64,000 bases of DNA from VMCP01 sp965655465 (GTDB taxonomy: Bacteria; Bacteroidota; Bacteroidia; NS11-12g; UBA955). Below, in pieces: positions 15,378 to 24,067 of the stretch. The notes below the pieces were generated by a model. That model searched no databases, was not told where the DNA came from, and saw nothing but the letters and a program-made list of their open reading frames with translations. Positions within the stretch are counted from its first letter, which is position 1, and each line of letters starts with the position of its first letter. The stretch covers positions 1 through 64,000 of the forward strand of contig CBFHGY010000004.1 of NCBI GenBank assembly GCA_965655465.1, in the 5' to 3' direction. The position numbers and the translations under genes are program-made.

Positions 15378-18200
15378 ATGCCAAAGGACACAAGCATAAA
15401 ACACGTACTTATCATTGGCAGCGGTCCGATTGTAATCGGCCAAGCTTGCGAATTCGACTATTCTGGCTCTCAAGCAGCTCGCAGTTTAAGAGAAGAAGGC
15501 ATCACGGTTTCGCTGATTAACAGCAACCCGGCAACCATCATGACCGATAAAATCAATGCGGATCATGTGTATTTATGGCCATTAACCGCACAAAGTATTG
15601 AGAAGATATTAAATGAGCACCCAGATATCGATGCGGTATTGCCTACGATGGGCGGACAAACTGCTTTGAATTTGGCCAAAGAAGTGGATGAATTAGGTAT
15701 CTTCGACCGGTATAACGTCCGTATAATAGGCGTAAATATTGAAGCCATCGATAAGATGGAAGACCGCGAGAAATTCAGACAATTGATGGTTGAATTGGGT
15801 GTTGGTGTGGCTCCGAGTCAGGTAGCAAATAGTTATTTAGAGGGCAAAGAGATTGCGCAACGCATAGGATTTCCTTTGGTTATAAGGCCGAGTTATACTT
15901 TAGGTGGAACGGGGGGCGCTTTTGTACATAAAAAAGAAGATTTTGATAAGCTTTTAATCCGCGGATTGGAAGCCAGTCCGGTTCATGAGGTATTGGTTGA
16001 AAAAGCGGTATTAGGTTGGAAGGAATACGAATTGGAGTTATTACGCGATAGTAAAGACGACATAGCCGTAATCTGTACCATCGAAAATTTCGACCCTATG
16101 GGCGTGCATACTGGCGATAGCATCACAGTTGCTCCTGCAATGACTCTTAGTGATACTACTTTTCAGCGCATGCGTGACATGGCCTTTAAAATGATGCGTT
16201 CCATGGGTAATTTTTCTGGGGGCTGTAACGTACAGTTTTCCGTAAATCCCGAAGATGAAGAAATCATTGCGATTGAGATAAACCCTCGTGTTAGCAGAAG
16301 TTCGGCATTGGCATCTAAGGCAACGGGTTATCCCATTGCTAAAATTGCAGCCAAATTGGCCATCGGGTATTATTTAGATGAATTGAAAAATCCGGTTACT
16401 CAGACTACGAGTGCGTTTTTCGAGCCTGCAATAGATTATGTAATCGTAAAAATTCCCCGTTGGAACTTCGACAAATTTCACGGATCCAATAAAGAACTTG
16501 GTCTTCAAATGAAGAGTGTGGGTGAGGTTATGGCAATTGGAAGAAGTTTCCAAGAGGCTTTACAAAAAGCCTGTCAAAGTTTAGAAATTGGTCGGCATGG
16601 TTTAGGAGCGGACGGTAAAGGGAACCGCAATTTAGAAGAATTGGTGCATGGCATGGAACATCCAAGTTGGAACCGCTTGTTCTATATTCACGATGCAATA
16701 TCTTTAGGAGTGCCGATTACGTCAATTCAAAAACTTACGGGCATAGATCGTTGGTTTCTCGAACAAATACACGATGTGGTAAAAACGGAAAATGATATCC
16801 GCCGCTATCGTGTAGATAATATCCCAGAAAAATTATTGAAAATCGCAAAAGAAAAAGGCTTTTCCGATATTCAATTGGCTTGGTTAATGGGTGGAGACAC
16901 CACGGAGGAGGAAGTTTATAACAAGCGTCGTGAATTGGGAATCAAACGTGTTTACAAAATGGTAGATACTTGCAGCGCGGAATTCCCATCTCCTACCAAT
17001 TATTACTATTCAACGTTTGAAGAACAAAGCGAAAGCGTATCCTCCGAAAAGAAAAAAATTATTGTATTAGGAAGTGGACCAAACCGCATCGGTCAAGGAA
17101 TAGAATTCGATTATAGCTGTGTGCATGGTATCCTTGCCGCTCGAGAATCGGGTTATGAAGCTATTATGCTGAATTGCAATCCTGAAACCGTAAGTACCGA
17201 CTTCGACATGGCCGATAAATTGTATTTTGAACCGGTTTATTGGGAACATTTGTGGGAGCTTATAGAACATGAAAAGCCCGAAGGTATTGTTGTTCAATTG
17301 GGAGGACAAACCGCTTTGAAATTGGCAGAAAAACTTCATGAAAAAGGCATTAAAATAATCGGTACGGAATATAATGATATGGATATTGCCGAAGACCGCG
17401 GTCGATTTAGCGATTTATTGGCAGAGTTAGGAATTCCATATCCCAAATATGGAGTAGCTTTAAATGCAGACGAAGCCATAAAAATTGCAAATGAAGTAGG
17501 TTATCCCGTGCTGGTTCGTCCTAGTTATGTATTGGGTGGTCAAGGTATGGTGATTGTAATCAACGACGAAGAGTTGGAGACCGCTGTGGTGAAACTCTTA
17601 GGGGATTTACCCGGGAATCGCGTGTTGATTGACCATTTCTTAGATCGTGCCGAGGAGGCTGAAAGCGATTGTATTTGCGATGGTTCCGATGTGCACGTAA
17701 TTGGTATCATGGAACACATTGAACCAGCGGGAATTCACAGTGGGGATAGCAGTGCTGTATTACCTCCTTTCAGTATAAGCGAAAATGCGAAGGCAAAAAT
17801 CGAAGAACACACCAAGAAAATTGCATTAGCCCTTAATGTTAAAGGGTTACTGAATATTCAATTTGCCATAAAAAATGACGAAGTATATGTAATCGAGGCA
17901 AATCCAAGAGCCTCGCGTACGGTTCCTTTTATATGTAAGGCTTACGACGTTCCGTATGTAAATTACGCAATGAAGGTAATGCTCGGTGTGAATAAGGTTA
18001 GCGATTTTGTGATTCCTGAAAGACCTTCAGGCTGGGCTATCAAACAACCTGTTTTCAGTTTTGATAAATTCCCGAACGTAAATCGCGAATTAGGGCCCGA
18101 AATGAAAAGCACCGGAGAATCTATCCTCTTTATCAAAGATTTGAAAGATCCAGAATTCCGAGAGCTGGTGAAACAAAAAAGCATGTATTTAAGCCGTTAA
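15378..18200 (+). CDS. carB: Carbamoyl-phosphate synthase large subunit
   Basis: 940 residues. CarB joins bicarbonate, ammonia from the CarA glutaminase, and 2 ATP to make carbamoyl phosphate for pyrimidine and arginine synthesis in the cytoplasm. The two homologous ATP-grasp halves are clear: the first opens HVLIIGSGPIVIGQACEFDY and the second IIVLGSGPNRIGQGIEFDYS, with PSYTLGGTGGAF and PSYVLGGQGMVI as the matching glycine-rich loops. The protein ends soon after LGPEMKSTGESILFIKD. It thus lacks the ~130-residue C-terminal MGS domain that binds UMP, IMP or ornithine in the 1073-residue E. coli enzyme. carA is not in the window. It appears monocistronic, with its own -7 element and a strong terminator 27 bases after the stop. 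Confidence 0.97.
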   Translation: MPKDTSIKHVLIIGSGPIVIGQACEFDYSGSQAARSLREEGITVSLINSNPATIMTDKINADHVYLWPLTAQSIEKILNEHPDIDAVLPTMGGQTALNLAKEVDELGIFDRYNVRIIGVNIEAIDKMEDREKFRQLMVELGVGVAPSQVANSYLEGKEIAQRIGFPLVIRPSYTLGGTGGAFVHKKEDFDKLLIRGLEASPVHEVLVEKAVLGWKEYELELLRDSKDDIAVICTIENFDPMGVHTGDSITVAPAMTLSDTTFQRMRDMAFKMMRSMGNFSGGCNVQFSVNPEDEEIIAIEINPRVSRSSALASKATGYPIAKIAAKLAIGYYLDELKNPVTQTTSAFFEPAIDYVIVKIPRWNFDKFHGSNKELGLQMKSVGEVMAIGRSFQEALQKACQSLEIGRHGLGADGKGNRNLEELVHGMEHPSWNRLFYIHDAISLGVPITSIQKLTGIDRWFLEQIHDVVKTENDIRRYRVDNIPEKLLKIAKEKGFSDIQLAWLMGGDTTEEEVYNKRRELGIKRVYKMVDTCSAEFPSPTNYYYSTFEEQSESVSSEKKKIIVLGSGPNRIGQGIEFDYSCVHGILAARESGYEAIMLNCNPETVSTDFDMADKLYFEPVYWEHLWELIEHEKPEGIVVQLGGQTALKLAEKLHEKGIKIIGTEYNDMDIAEDRGRFSDLLAELGIPYPKYGVALNADEAIKIANEVGYPVLVRPSYVLGGQGMVIVINDEELETAVVKLLGDLPGNRVLIDHFLDRAEEAESDCICDGSDVHVIGIMEHIEPAGIHSGDSSAVLPPFSISENAKAKIEEHTKKIALALNVKGLLNIQFAIKNDEVYVIEANPRASRTVPFICKAYDVPYVNYAMKVMLGVNKVSDFVIPERPSGWAIKQPVFSFDKFPNVNRELGPEMKSTGESILFIKDLKDPEFRELVKQKSMYLSR

Positions 18201-18226
18201 TCTAACATTAGTGGCAGTTAAACGAC

Positions 18227-18255
18227 AAAGGCAGTACTCAAAAGGTACTGCCTTT
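18227..18255 (+). terminator. Terminator after carB
   Basis: A perfect 11-bp stem (AAAGGCAGTAC/GTACTGCCTTT) with a 7-base loop, followed by AAACTTTT, starts 27 bases after the carB stop codon. Confidence 0.8.
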
Positions 18256-18295
18256 AAACTTTTATATCAATCCTGCGTCTAAACATTAAACACCT

Positions 18296-18679
18296 ATGAA
18301 AAATCTATTATTAATGAGTGCGTTTGCACTTGCCGGAATGGCAGGGGCACAACACGAGGAGATGGACGCTCGCAAAGCTAAATTGAGCCCAGAAGAACAG
18401 GCGACCCGCCTAACTGAAAAAATGACAAAACAGCTGGATTTAACCCCAGAACAAGTCGCACAAATCAAACCACAAAATCTGGCATTTGCCCAACAGCAAG
18501 CTGCAAGCCGAGAGCAAATACGCGTTTTACGTGAACAACAAAAAGCAGAAATGGAGGCACATCGTAAAAACATTCATGCCATTTTAACTCCTGAACAACA
18601 GAAAAAGGCAGATAAAATGATGGAAAAACGGAAGCACAAGCGAAAGGAACGCATGGAAAAGCGCCGAAAAATGGATTGA
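18296..18679 (+). CDS. Spy/CpxP-like periplasmic helical protein (DUF4890-type)
   Basis: 127 residues with a signal peptide of about 18 residues (MKNLLLMSAFALAGMAGA). The mature protein is highly charged and helical. It contains two LTPEQ motifs (LDLTPEQVAQIKPQN and HAILTPEQQKKADKM), as in the LTxxQ/Spy family, and ends in a Lys/Arg-rich tail (KRKHKRKERMEKRRKM). Relatives are periplasmic chaperones or stress-response proteins induced by envelope or metal stress. The role here is inferred from family only. It stands alone between two hairpin terminators and converges with ricT. Confidence 0.75.
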   Translation: MKNLLLMSAFALAGMAGAQHEEMDARKAKLSPEEQATRLTEKMTKQLDLTPEQVAQIKPQNLAFAQQQAASREQIRVLREQQKAEMEAHRKNIHAILTPEQQKKADKMMEKRKHKRKERMEKRRKMD

Positions 18680-18720
18680 TCTATTTCATTTTTATCAATT
18701 CTTCCTGTGAACAAAGACAT

Positions 18721-18750
18721 AAAAAAGGGGCTTTAAAAGCCCCCTTTTTT
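18721..18750. terminator. Bidirectional terminator between the Spy-like gene and ricT
   Basis: A near-perfect inverted repeat, AAAAAAGGGGCTTT then AAAAGCCCCCTTTTTT, lies between two convergent genes. It has A- and T-runs on both sides, so it can work in both directions. Confidence 0.85.
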
Positions 18751-18777
18751 ATGTGTATTGCATCTACTGTTCTGTGT

Positions 18778-20376
18778 TTAACTCTCTGGCGTATTTCTTT
18801 CACCTCCCTGATTCGGGGGAGTGCCGTTGCCATCGCGTTGATTATTATTTCGATTGCGATTCCTATTATTATTGGGTCTGCGACGTTCTGGGTTATTCGG
18901 ACCCCTCTCGGTTGAATTGGATGCGTTTGGATTGGCCTCATTCCCAGTTTGCGCAGATTTATCGCCAATAGGCTTGAAACCATCTAATTTGGGTCCACCT
19001 TCCCGGTTATTAGGTCTAGGACGATTATTGTTTCGATCCCTATTGTTGTTTCGATTTCTATTTTCAGCCCCTTTGTTTTCAGGTCCCCGGGTTTCGGAAT
19101 TCCTGTTTTCAATATTTTTAGGTCTATCGGTTTGGGTTCTCGGCTCTCGAGTCGCATTTTCATTACGAGGTCCCCTCTGATCTCGTCTATCGCGGTTATT
19201 ATTGTTTCTGCGTTTATTTCGATCTTTATTGCTTCTGTTATTATTGCCGCGATTTCGATCTAAATCCTTAAACTCATTATCTTTTAATAGTTCAGAGTTA
19301 TCGATAAAGTCGCTTTGCTCGTCTTCAATTACTTTTTCAAGCACAGCAACTGCAGCAGCCATATCGGTTAATGGAGGGGCTTGTTCGCCATTTTTATTTT
19401 TCTCCATTAACTCATTAACGGTATCAACATGAAGGGGAATCCAATCTTGATTGTCTTCGTATGCGAACCACATTAATCTTTTTAAGATATCCGTTTTACG
19501 AGCATAGGCAACTCCAGTGGTGGTATCTATTTTGACGATTTTTGCCTTCGGGAAGGTTTCAATTGCTTCAAGATACGTATCAAGTTCATAGTTCAAACAA
19601 CATTTCAGACGGCCACACTGTCCGGCCAATTTTTCCATATTAATAGAAAGGTTTTGGGTACGCGCAGCACCCGTAGAAACTTGTTTGTAATCGGTAAGCC
19701 AAGAAGAGCAACACAATTCACGGCCGCAAACCCCGATACCACCTAATCGGGAAGCTTCTTCACGATAACTGATATGCCTCATTTCAATTTTTACTCTGGA
19801 ATTCTCCGCATATTTTTTAATCAATTCACGGAAGTCTACACGGGTTTCTGCGGTATAGAAGAAAATTACTTTTCTTCCATCTCCTTGAAGCTCAATATCT
19901 GAAATTTTCATGCTCAAATTCAAGCCAAACGCAATGGTTCTGGCTTTTTCAAGCATTTCGTCTTCTTTGGCTTTGGCCTCATTGTGCCGTTCCATATCGC
20001 GATCTGTCGCGATACGTTGAATGCTGCGCATTTCCGGGTCGTCTTCTCGAACGCGGTATTTTTTAAGTTGAAGTCGCACGATTTCGCCTGTTGCGCTAAC
20101 GGTTCCAACGTCAAATCCGACGGAACTTTCCACAACCACATAATCGCCGGTAAATAAATCTATTTGCTGACTGTTTCGGAAGAATTCTTTTCTACTTCCT
20201 TTAAAACGCACTTCTACAATATCAAACGGTTTTTGCCCATCTGGCAAATCCATATCTTTAAACCAATCGTAAACATTTAGTGCGTTACAGCCATCCGTGC
20301 CACAGGTACCATTGCTTTTGCACCCTGCGGGCGAGCAACTGCCTCCTGATTTGGTTCCACATGATGAACAACCCAT
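18778..20376 (-). CDS. ricT: PSP1/RicT family iron-sulfur regulatory protein with Asn/Arg-rich tail
   Basis: 532 residues. The N-terminus is Cys-rich (Cys 3, 6, 14, 19, 25, 30). The PSP1 domain (about 45-300) contains GGIGVCGRELCCSSWL and QCGRLKCCLNYEL, the Cys motifs that bind Fe-S in the RicA-RicF-RicT complex. In Bacillus that complex stimulates RNase Y maturation of mRNAs and phosphorelay steps; what it does in Bacteroidota is not settled. From about residue 365 to the end the protein is a low-complexity tail of Asn, Arg, Asp and Gly (RNRNNNRDRNNNRPRPNN), typical of RNA-binding disordered regions and much longer than in Firmicutes. It is followed by a bidirectional terminator. The upstream genes (gtrA, ldcA) lie beyond it on the other side and run away from it on the same strand. 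Confidence 0.85.
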   Translation of the reverse strand: MGCSSCGTKSGGSCSPAGCKSNGTCGTDGCNALNVYDWFKDMDLPDGQKPFDIVEVRFKGSRKEFFRNSQQIDLFTGDYVVVESSVGFDVGTVSATGEIVRLQLKKYRVREDDPEMRSIQRIATDRDMERHNEAKAKEDEMLEKARTIAFGLNLSMKISDIELQGDGRKVIFFYTAETRVDFRELIKKYAENSRVKIEMRHISYREEASRLGGIGVCGRELCCSSWLTDYKQVSTGAARTQNLSINMEKLAGQCGRLKCCLNYELDTYLEAIETFPKAKIVKIDTTTGVAYARKTDILKRLMWFAYEDNQDWIPLHVDTVNELMEKNKNGEQAPPLTDMAAAVAVLEKVIEDEQSDFIDNSELLKDNEFKDLDRNRGNNNRSNKDRNKRRNNNNRDRRDQRGPRNENATREPRTQTDRPKNIENRNSETRGPENKGAENRNRNNNRDRNNNRPRPNNREGGPKLDGFKPIGDKSAQTGNEANPNASNSTERGPNNPERRRPNNNRNRNRNNNQRDGNGTPPNQGGERNTPES

Positions 20377-20435
20377 AATTTTTCTTTATTATTTTGGTAA
20401 CTCAACAAAATTACGGGAATGCAAGGAGCTTTTGA

Positions 20436-20897
20436 CTACCCTATTTGCTTTTCCTTAAACACCCAAAGCTTTTGTCCGATAAAGTTTACGACCATTCCCA
20501 CAATTGTTGCAAAGATTACTGCAAATAGTTTATCAACTTTAACCGCAAAAATGGACGTTTTCAAGGCTTCTTGGGGGTAATCGAGGTTTAAAACCAGTTC
20601 TGCATTGGGTAAAATATGCAAGAAAAACTCATTGGATAACACATTCATGGTTCCACTTAAAACATATAATGCAATGTATTTTGCCAAACGTTGGTTGTCT
20701 CGGTCTTTTTGCCCCCAAGTCCAGGCTTTGTTCAGTTGATAATTCAGAACCGTAGCTAGAACAATAGCGGTACTTTTGGCTATATAAGTGGGAATAAATT
20801 GCGACAATGCATAATAAATGCTTAAATCCAAGAAGAAGGATAGGCCACCAACGATTCCAAATTTGGTTAAAGCGATATAGGTCTTACTAGAAATCAA
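20436..20897 (-). CDS. GtrA family membrane protein
   Basis: 153 residues with four predicted membrane segments. FGIVGGLSFFLDLSIYYAL in the first and AIVLATVLNYQLNKAWTW in the second are typical of the GtrA/DPMS-associated family. Such proteins are thought to help flip polyprenyl-linked sugars or to be subunits of glycosyltransferases that modify surface glycans; the substrate is unknown. The start codon is TTG, 6 bases after the stop of the LD-carboxypeptidase gene, so it is probably translated from the same transcript. Confidence 0.85.
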   Translation of the reverse strand: MISSKTYIALTKFGIVGGLSFFLDLSIYYALSQFIPTYIAKSTAIVLATVLNYQLNKAWTWGQKDRDNQRLAKYIALYVLSGTMNVLSNEFFLHILPNAELVLNLDYPQEALKTSIFAVKVDKLFAVIFATIVGMVVNFIGQKLWVFKEKQIG

Positions 20898-20903
20898 AAT
20901 AGA

Positions 20904-21827
20904 TTAGGATTGAGTCAGGTAACTGCCGTCAAAGGTAATATCTAAACCCATTTTGATTGCTATATTTTCTGCTTGGTGCCCAAATGGAAGACCCCAAATC
21001 ATGGGTTTTTTGTAAAAATTACAAATATCGGATATGATTTCTTTTGCATTTTTTCCAAAAGGGATGTCATGGTCTTTCATATCGGTCATAGTGCCTACTA
21101 AAATAGCTTTCGCATTTTCTAAAGAACCTGAAAGGTGCAGTGCTTGCATCATGCGGTCTATATGGTATAGGTATTCATCCAGATCTTCCAAAAACAATAC
21201 AAATGGCTGTTTGGGGAATTTATAACCGCTTGCTAACATGGAAAAAACCATACTTAAATTGCCTCCCCAAAGGGGTAAGTCAGCCCATTTGGTTTCTTTA
21301 ATTGGTAGCGTTGCGGCAACTAATTTAGCCTCAGGTATAAGTTCAAGATCTAGCTTTAATGACTGCCCCATCAACCGTTGAGCCAAATGGATTTTGCTGT
21401 TATGAGAACAGGCACTCACGTTTGAAAATTGCATAGCCATAGGACCGTGCATACTGGCAATTCCTTGACTTTGAAGGTGCAGGTGTAAGGCGGTTATATC
21501 TGAAAAACCGACCCACCATTTAGGTTTGGAAGTAAAATCGACCCCTTTCAATTGCGGTAAAAGCTGCATGGTTCCATAGCCCCCACGGGCCATAAAAACG
21601 GCTTTAACCTGCGGGTGGTTCAAGGCCCAAAGGATGTCGTTTATTCGTTCTGTTGGGCTTCCCCCAAATTGATTTTGACGTTGGTGAATATTGGGACTCA
21701 AAATTAAGTTCCACCCTTGTGCATTTACCCAATCTTGAAAAGAGGCCAACTGGTCAAAATCCATAAAGCGGGCGGGCGCAATTAGGGCAACAGCATCACC
21801 CTCTTTCAAATAGGGCGGAATGATCAC
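20904..21827 (-). CDS. LD-carboxypeptidase (peptidase family S66)
   Basis: 307 residues, cytoplasmic. S66 enzymes cut the L,D bond to the terminal D-Ala of muropeptides during peptidoglycan recycling. Visible family features: the N-terminal GDAVALIAPAR, ARGGYGTMQLL, the nucleophile Ser in WVGFSDITALHLHLQ, the acidic FLEDLDEYLYHIDRMMQAL with the catalytic Glu, and GLPFGHQAENIAIKMG with the catalytic His. All three catalytic residues are present. It overlaps the upstream lipoprotein gene by 4 bp (ATGA) and is followed at 6 bp by gtrA. Confidence 0.9.
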   Translation of the reverse strand: MIIPPYLKEGDAVALIAPARFMDFDQLASFQDWVNAQGWNLILSPNIHQRQNQFGGSPTERINDILWALNHPQVKAVFMARGGYGTMQLLPQLKGVDFTSKPKWWVGFSDITALHLHLQSQGIASMHGPMAMQFSNVSACSHNSKIHLAQRLMGQSLKLDLELIPEAKLVAATLPIKETKWADLPLWGGNLSMVFSMLASGYKFPKQPFVLFLEDLDEYLYHIDRMMQALHLSGSLENAKAILVGTMTDMKDHDIPFGKNAKEIISDICNFYKKPMIWGLPFGHQAENIAIKMGLDITFDGSYLTQS

Positions 21828-22438
21828 GGTTTTGAAACGGGAATAAGCAAGGTGCTATTGGTTACTACGGAGGTCATTTCCCCGGTGCGGGTATCAGACG
21901 GGTACTCAATAAAAGGCGGTTCTAATTTATATCCTTGAGACTTTAGATTTTCAGATACTTTCGTCCATAGAGGCGCACTTTCGCCTAGGGCAGCCATGGT
22001 TTTTGCCTTATGAAAACGGCCGGATTTTAGGTTAATAAAGCCAAATTGATTGTTTTTGATGGGCTTGTTGATAGGGATTCCCACTATAATGTTTTGTTCT
22101 TTACCGGATTCTGGAATTTGCTCGTAAATAGCCATGATGGGACCGGTCATTATGCGCGCACTGTCGGCGATAAGGGTATTGAGTTCGGCTGCTGTTCCAA
22201 TAATCAATGTTTTAAGTGTTTCCGGCTTAACGGAATTGTACAATTTACAAATTACATGCATGTCTGGGCGCTTCGTGGGTGTTATCACAAAATCGCTTTC
22301 GGAGGAAACAAACCCTTCAATCGATTGCACTTTGGTATTGGCCGTGTCGGATGTTTCTGCTTGAGAGCCGTTATTCTGACAAGCGGAAAACCACAAAGAA
22401 CCTATCACAGTGGTAAGGTATAAAAAAGACTTGCGCAT
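21824..22438 (-). CDS. Lipoprotein, possible GyrI-like ligand-binding domain
   Basis: 204 residues. The N-terminus has a lipoprotein signal with Cys at residue 20 (LWFSACQNN). The remainder shows two ~75-residue halves. The second has IMAIYEQIPESG, then a VGIPINKPIK strand, and ends PFIEYPSDTRTGEMTSVVTN with LLIPVSKP. This order resembles the GyrI-like (SOUL-related) small-molecule-binding fold, but the similarity is weak and I give it only as a possibility. It overlaps the LD-carboxypeptidase start by 4 bp and opens that operon. Its start is 51 bp from divergent purS. Confidence 0.55.
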   Translation of the reverse strand: MRKSFLYLTTVIGSLWFSACQNNGSQAETSDTANTKVQSIEGFVSSESDFVITPTKRPDMHVICKLYNSVKPETLKTLIIGTAAELNTLIADSARIMTGPIMAIYEQIPESGKEQNIIVGIPINKPIKNNQFGFINLKSGRFHKAKTMAALGESAPLWTKVSENLKSQGYKLEPPFIEYPSDTRTGEMTSVVTNSTLLIPVSKP

Positions 22439-22477
22439 ATTTTTCCGCTAAGTTAATTCCTTGGGAGATTAAATCCG

Positions 22478-22485
22478 TATTTTTG
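22478..22485 (+). promoter_or_regulatory. Putative -7 element of the purS promoter
   Basis: TATTTTTG is an exact match to TAnnTTTG with only TATC between it and the GTG start of purS. Transcription would begin at or within a base or two of the start codon, which implies a leaderless mRNA. Confidence 0.6.
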
Positions 22486-22489
22486 TATC

Positions 22490-22741
22490 GTGAAATTCTT
22501 AGCTGAAATTGAAATTTTGCCTAAAAAAGGGCTTTTAGATCCTCAGGGAAAAGCGGTTACTCAAAGCATGCCTCGTATTGGTATTGAAAACATTTCTGAG
22601 GTACGTGTAGGTAGATTTATCACCTTAGATATCGAGGCAAACGACGCTGCTGAAGCTGAGGCCACAGCACATACCGCTGCTAAAAAGCTCTTAGCAAATT
22701 TGATTATGGAAGACTATTCTGTTCGCATTTCCGCTGCATGA
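22490..22741 (+). CDS. purS: Phosphoribosylformylglycinamidine synthase subunit PurS
   Basis: 83 residues from a GTG. PurS is the small subunit that bridges PurL and PurQ in step 4 of purine synthesis. The sequence shows the family pattern EILPKKGLLDPQGKAV, then SEVRVGRFITLDIEA and a C-terminal CxxLLANxVxExY-like block (KKLLANLIMEDYSV). Its size is normal. purL and purQ are not adjacent. The start is fixed by a -7 box four bases upstream. The stop overlaps the DUF4286 gene by 4 bp, so purS leads a four-gene operon. Confidence 0.9.
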   Translation: MKFLAEIEILPKKGLLDPQGKAVTQSMPRIGIENISEVRVGRFITLDIEANDAAEAEATAHTAAKKLLANLIMEDYSVRISAA

Positions 22742-23046
22742 TAATCTATAACGTAACCTGCAATATGCAAACCAAACTTGCCGAAGAATGGTTGCAATGG
22801 ATGAAGTTAGAGCACTTGCCAGAGGTAATGCAAACAGGATGTTTTATTGAGTATAAGATATTAAAGTTGCTTAATAATGATTCCGATGACGACGGCGTTA
22901 ATTATGCCATCCAATATACCTGCGAAAACGCAGAAACCTTAGAAAGATACCGCAGAGATTTTGGTCCCGCCTTGATGGAAAAAACCTTCAAAAAGTACGG
23001 AAATACGGTCTTGGCGTATCGCTCTGTATTGGAGATCGTAGAATAA
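22738..23046 (+). CDS. DUF4286 family protein
   Basis: 102 residues, cytoplasmic, no signal. It has the DUF4286 ferredoxin-like pattern: IIYNVTCNMQTKLAEEWLQW, then EVMQTGCF, YAIQYTCEN and FGNTVLAYRSVLEIVE-like ending (KYGNTVLAYRSVLEIVE). The family is common in Bacteroidota and has no known function. It overlaps purS by 4 bp (ATGA) and is followed after 1 bp by mnmH, so it is translationally coupled to both. Confidence 0.8.
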   Translation: MIIYNVTCNMQTKLAEEWLQWMKLEHLPEVMQTGCFIEYKILKLLNNDSDDDGVNYAIQYTCENAETLERYRRDFGPALMEKTFKKYGNTVLAYRSVLEIVE

Positions 23047-23047
23047 T

Positions 23048-24067
23048 ATGCACGCGCGAGACCTTTATATTGAGGAAATAATAGCGCAACTAGATTCTTA
23101 TACTTTTGTGGATGCTCGTAGCGAAAAAGAATTCGCTAAAGGGCATATTCCAGGTGCCATAAATGTTCCACTCCTAGATAATGAGGCACGCATAGAAATT
23201 GGCACTTTGTATAAAAAACAAGGTCGAAGCGCTGCTGTGCGTAAAGGTTTGGAATTGGTAGGACCTATCATGCCAGAACTTTTCGATCGTTACCAAGAAC
23301 TTTTTCTCTTGGGGAAGCCCCTGGTTTTTTATTGTTGGCGTGGTGGTTTGCGCAGTTTAATTTCTGCTACCCTTTTCCAATGGTCAGGACACCCGGTTCA
23401 ACGGATACATGGAGGGTATAAAAGTTACCGCAATTGGGTTTTATCGCGATTAGAACTTCCCTATAACATTCAAATACTTGGAGGTGCTACCGGTTCTGGT
23501 AAAACAGAGATATTATATCTTTTGGCACAAAACGGCCAACAAATACTAGATTTAGAAGGAATTGCCCATCATAAAGGGAGTGCTTTTGGCGCTTTAGGAC
23601 AAGAACCCCAACCCAGCACCGAAGCTTTCGAAAATGAAATTGCCTTAAAGCTTAATACTTTAGATATTGAACAACCCATTTGGATTGAAAATGAAAGTCG
23701 CTTGATTGGAAATTGTTTTCTCCCCGAAACATTTTGGCAAAACATGCAAAAAGCCCCAATTTTAGAGATATCGGTTCCGCTTGCTATCCGCGTGGAGCGC
23801 TTGCTTAAGGAATACGGTCATTTTAATGTTGATCTTTTAGCTGAAAAAACTGAGATTCTCAGAAAAAAGCTGGGTGGACAGCACGCCACTTTTGCCATAG
23901 AAATGTTAAAAGAAGGGAATATGAAAGCGTGGATGGAAACCGTTTTGGTGTATTACGATAAAACATATGGGTACGGATCTGAGAAAAACGCCTATCGTAT
24001 TTCCCGTATTGACTTTGATTGGTCACAAATTAAAACTTCTATTGATACCTTAATTAAACATATATGA
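23048..24067 (+). CDS. mnmH: tRNA 2-selenouridine synthase (rhodanese-P-loop protein)
   Basis: 339 residues. MnmH (SelU) converts 2-thiouridine to 2-selenouridine at the wobble position of Glu, Gln and Lys tRNAs, via a geranylated intermediate. The N-terminal rhodanese domain (about 1-130) has FVDARSEKEFAKGHIPGAIN and the catalytic Cys in VFYCWRGGLRS. The C-terminal P-loop domain has GGATGSGKTEIL and a DLEGIAHHKGSAFG motif. Length is close to family norm (~350-365). It lies in a tight purS-DUF4286-mnmH-SDR operon and overlaps the SDR start by 4 bp. selD was not seen here, so whether selenium is used cannot be judged from this window. Confidence 0.92.
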   Translation: MHARDLYIEEIIAQLDSYTFVDARSEKEFAKGHIPGAINVPLLDNEARIEIGTLYKKQGRSAAVRKGLELVGPIMPELFDRYQELFLLGKPLVFYCWRGGLRSLISATLFQWSGHPVQRIHGGYKSYRNWVLSRLELPYNIQILGGATGSGKTEILYLLAQNGQQILDLEGIAHHKGSAFGALGQEPQPSTEAFENEIALKLNTLDIEQPIWIENESRLIGNCFLPETFWQNMQKAPILEISVPLAIRVERLLKEYGHFNVDLLAEKTEILRKKLGGQHATFAIEMLKEGNMKAWMETVLVYYDKTYGYGSEKNAYRISRIDFDWSQIKTSIDTLIKHI

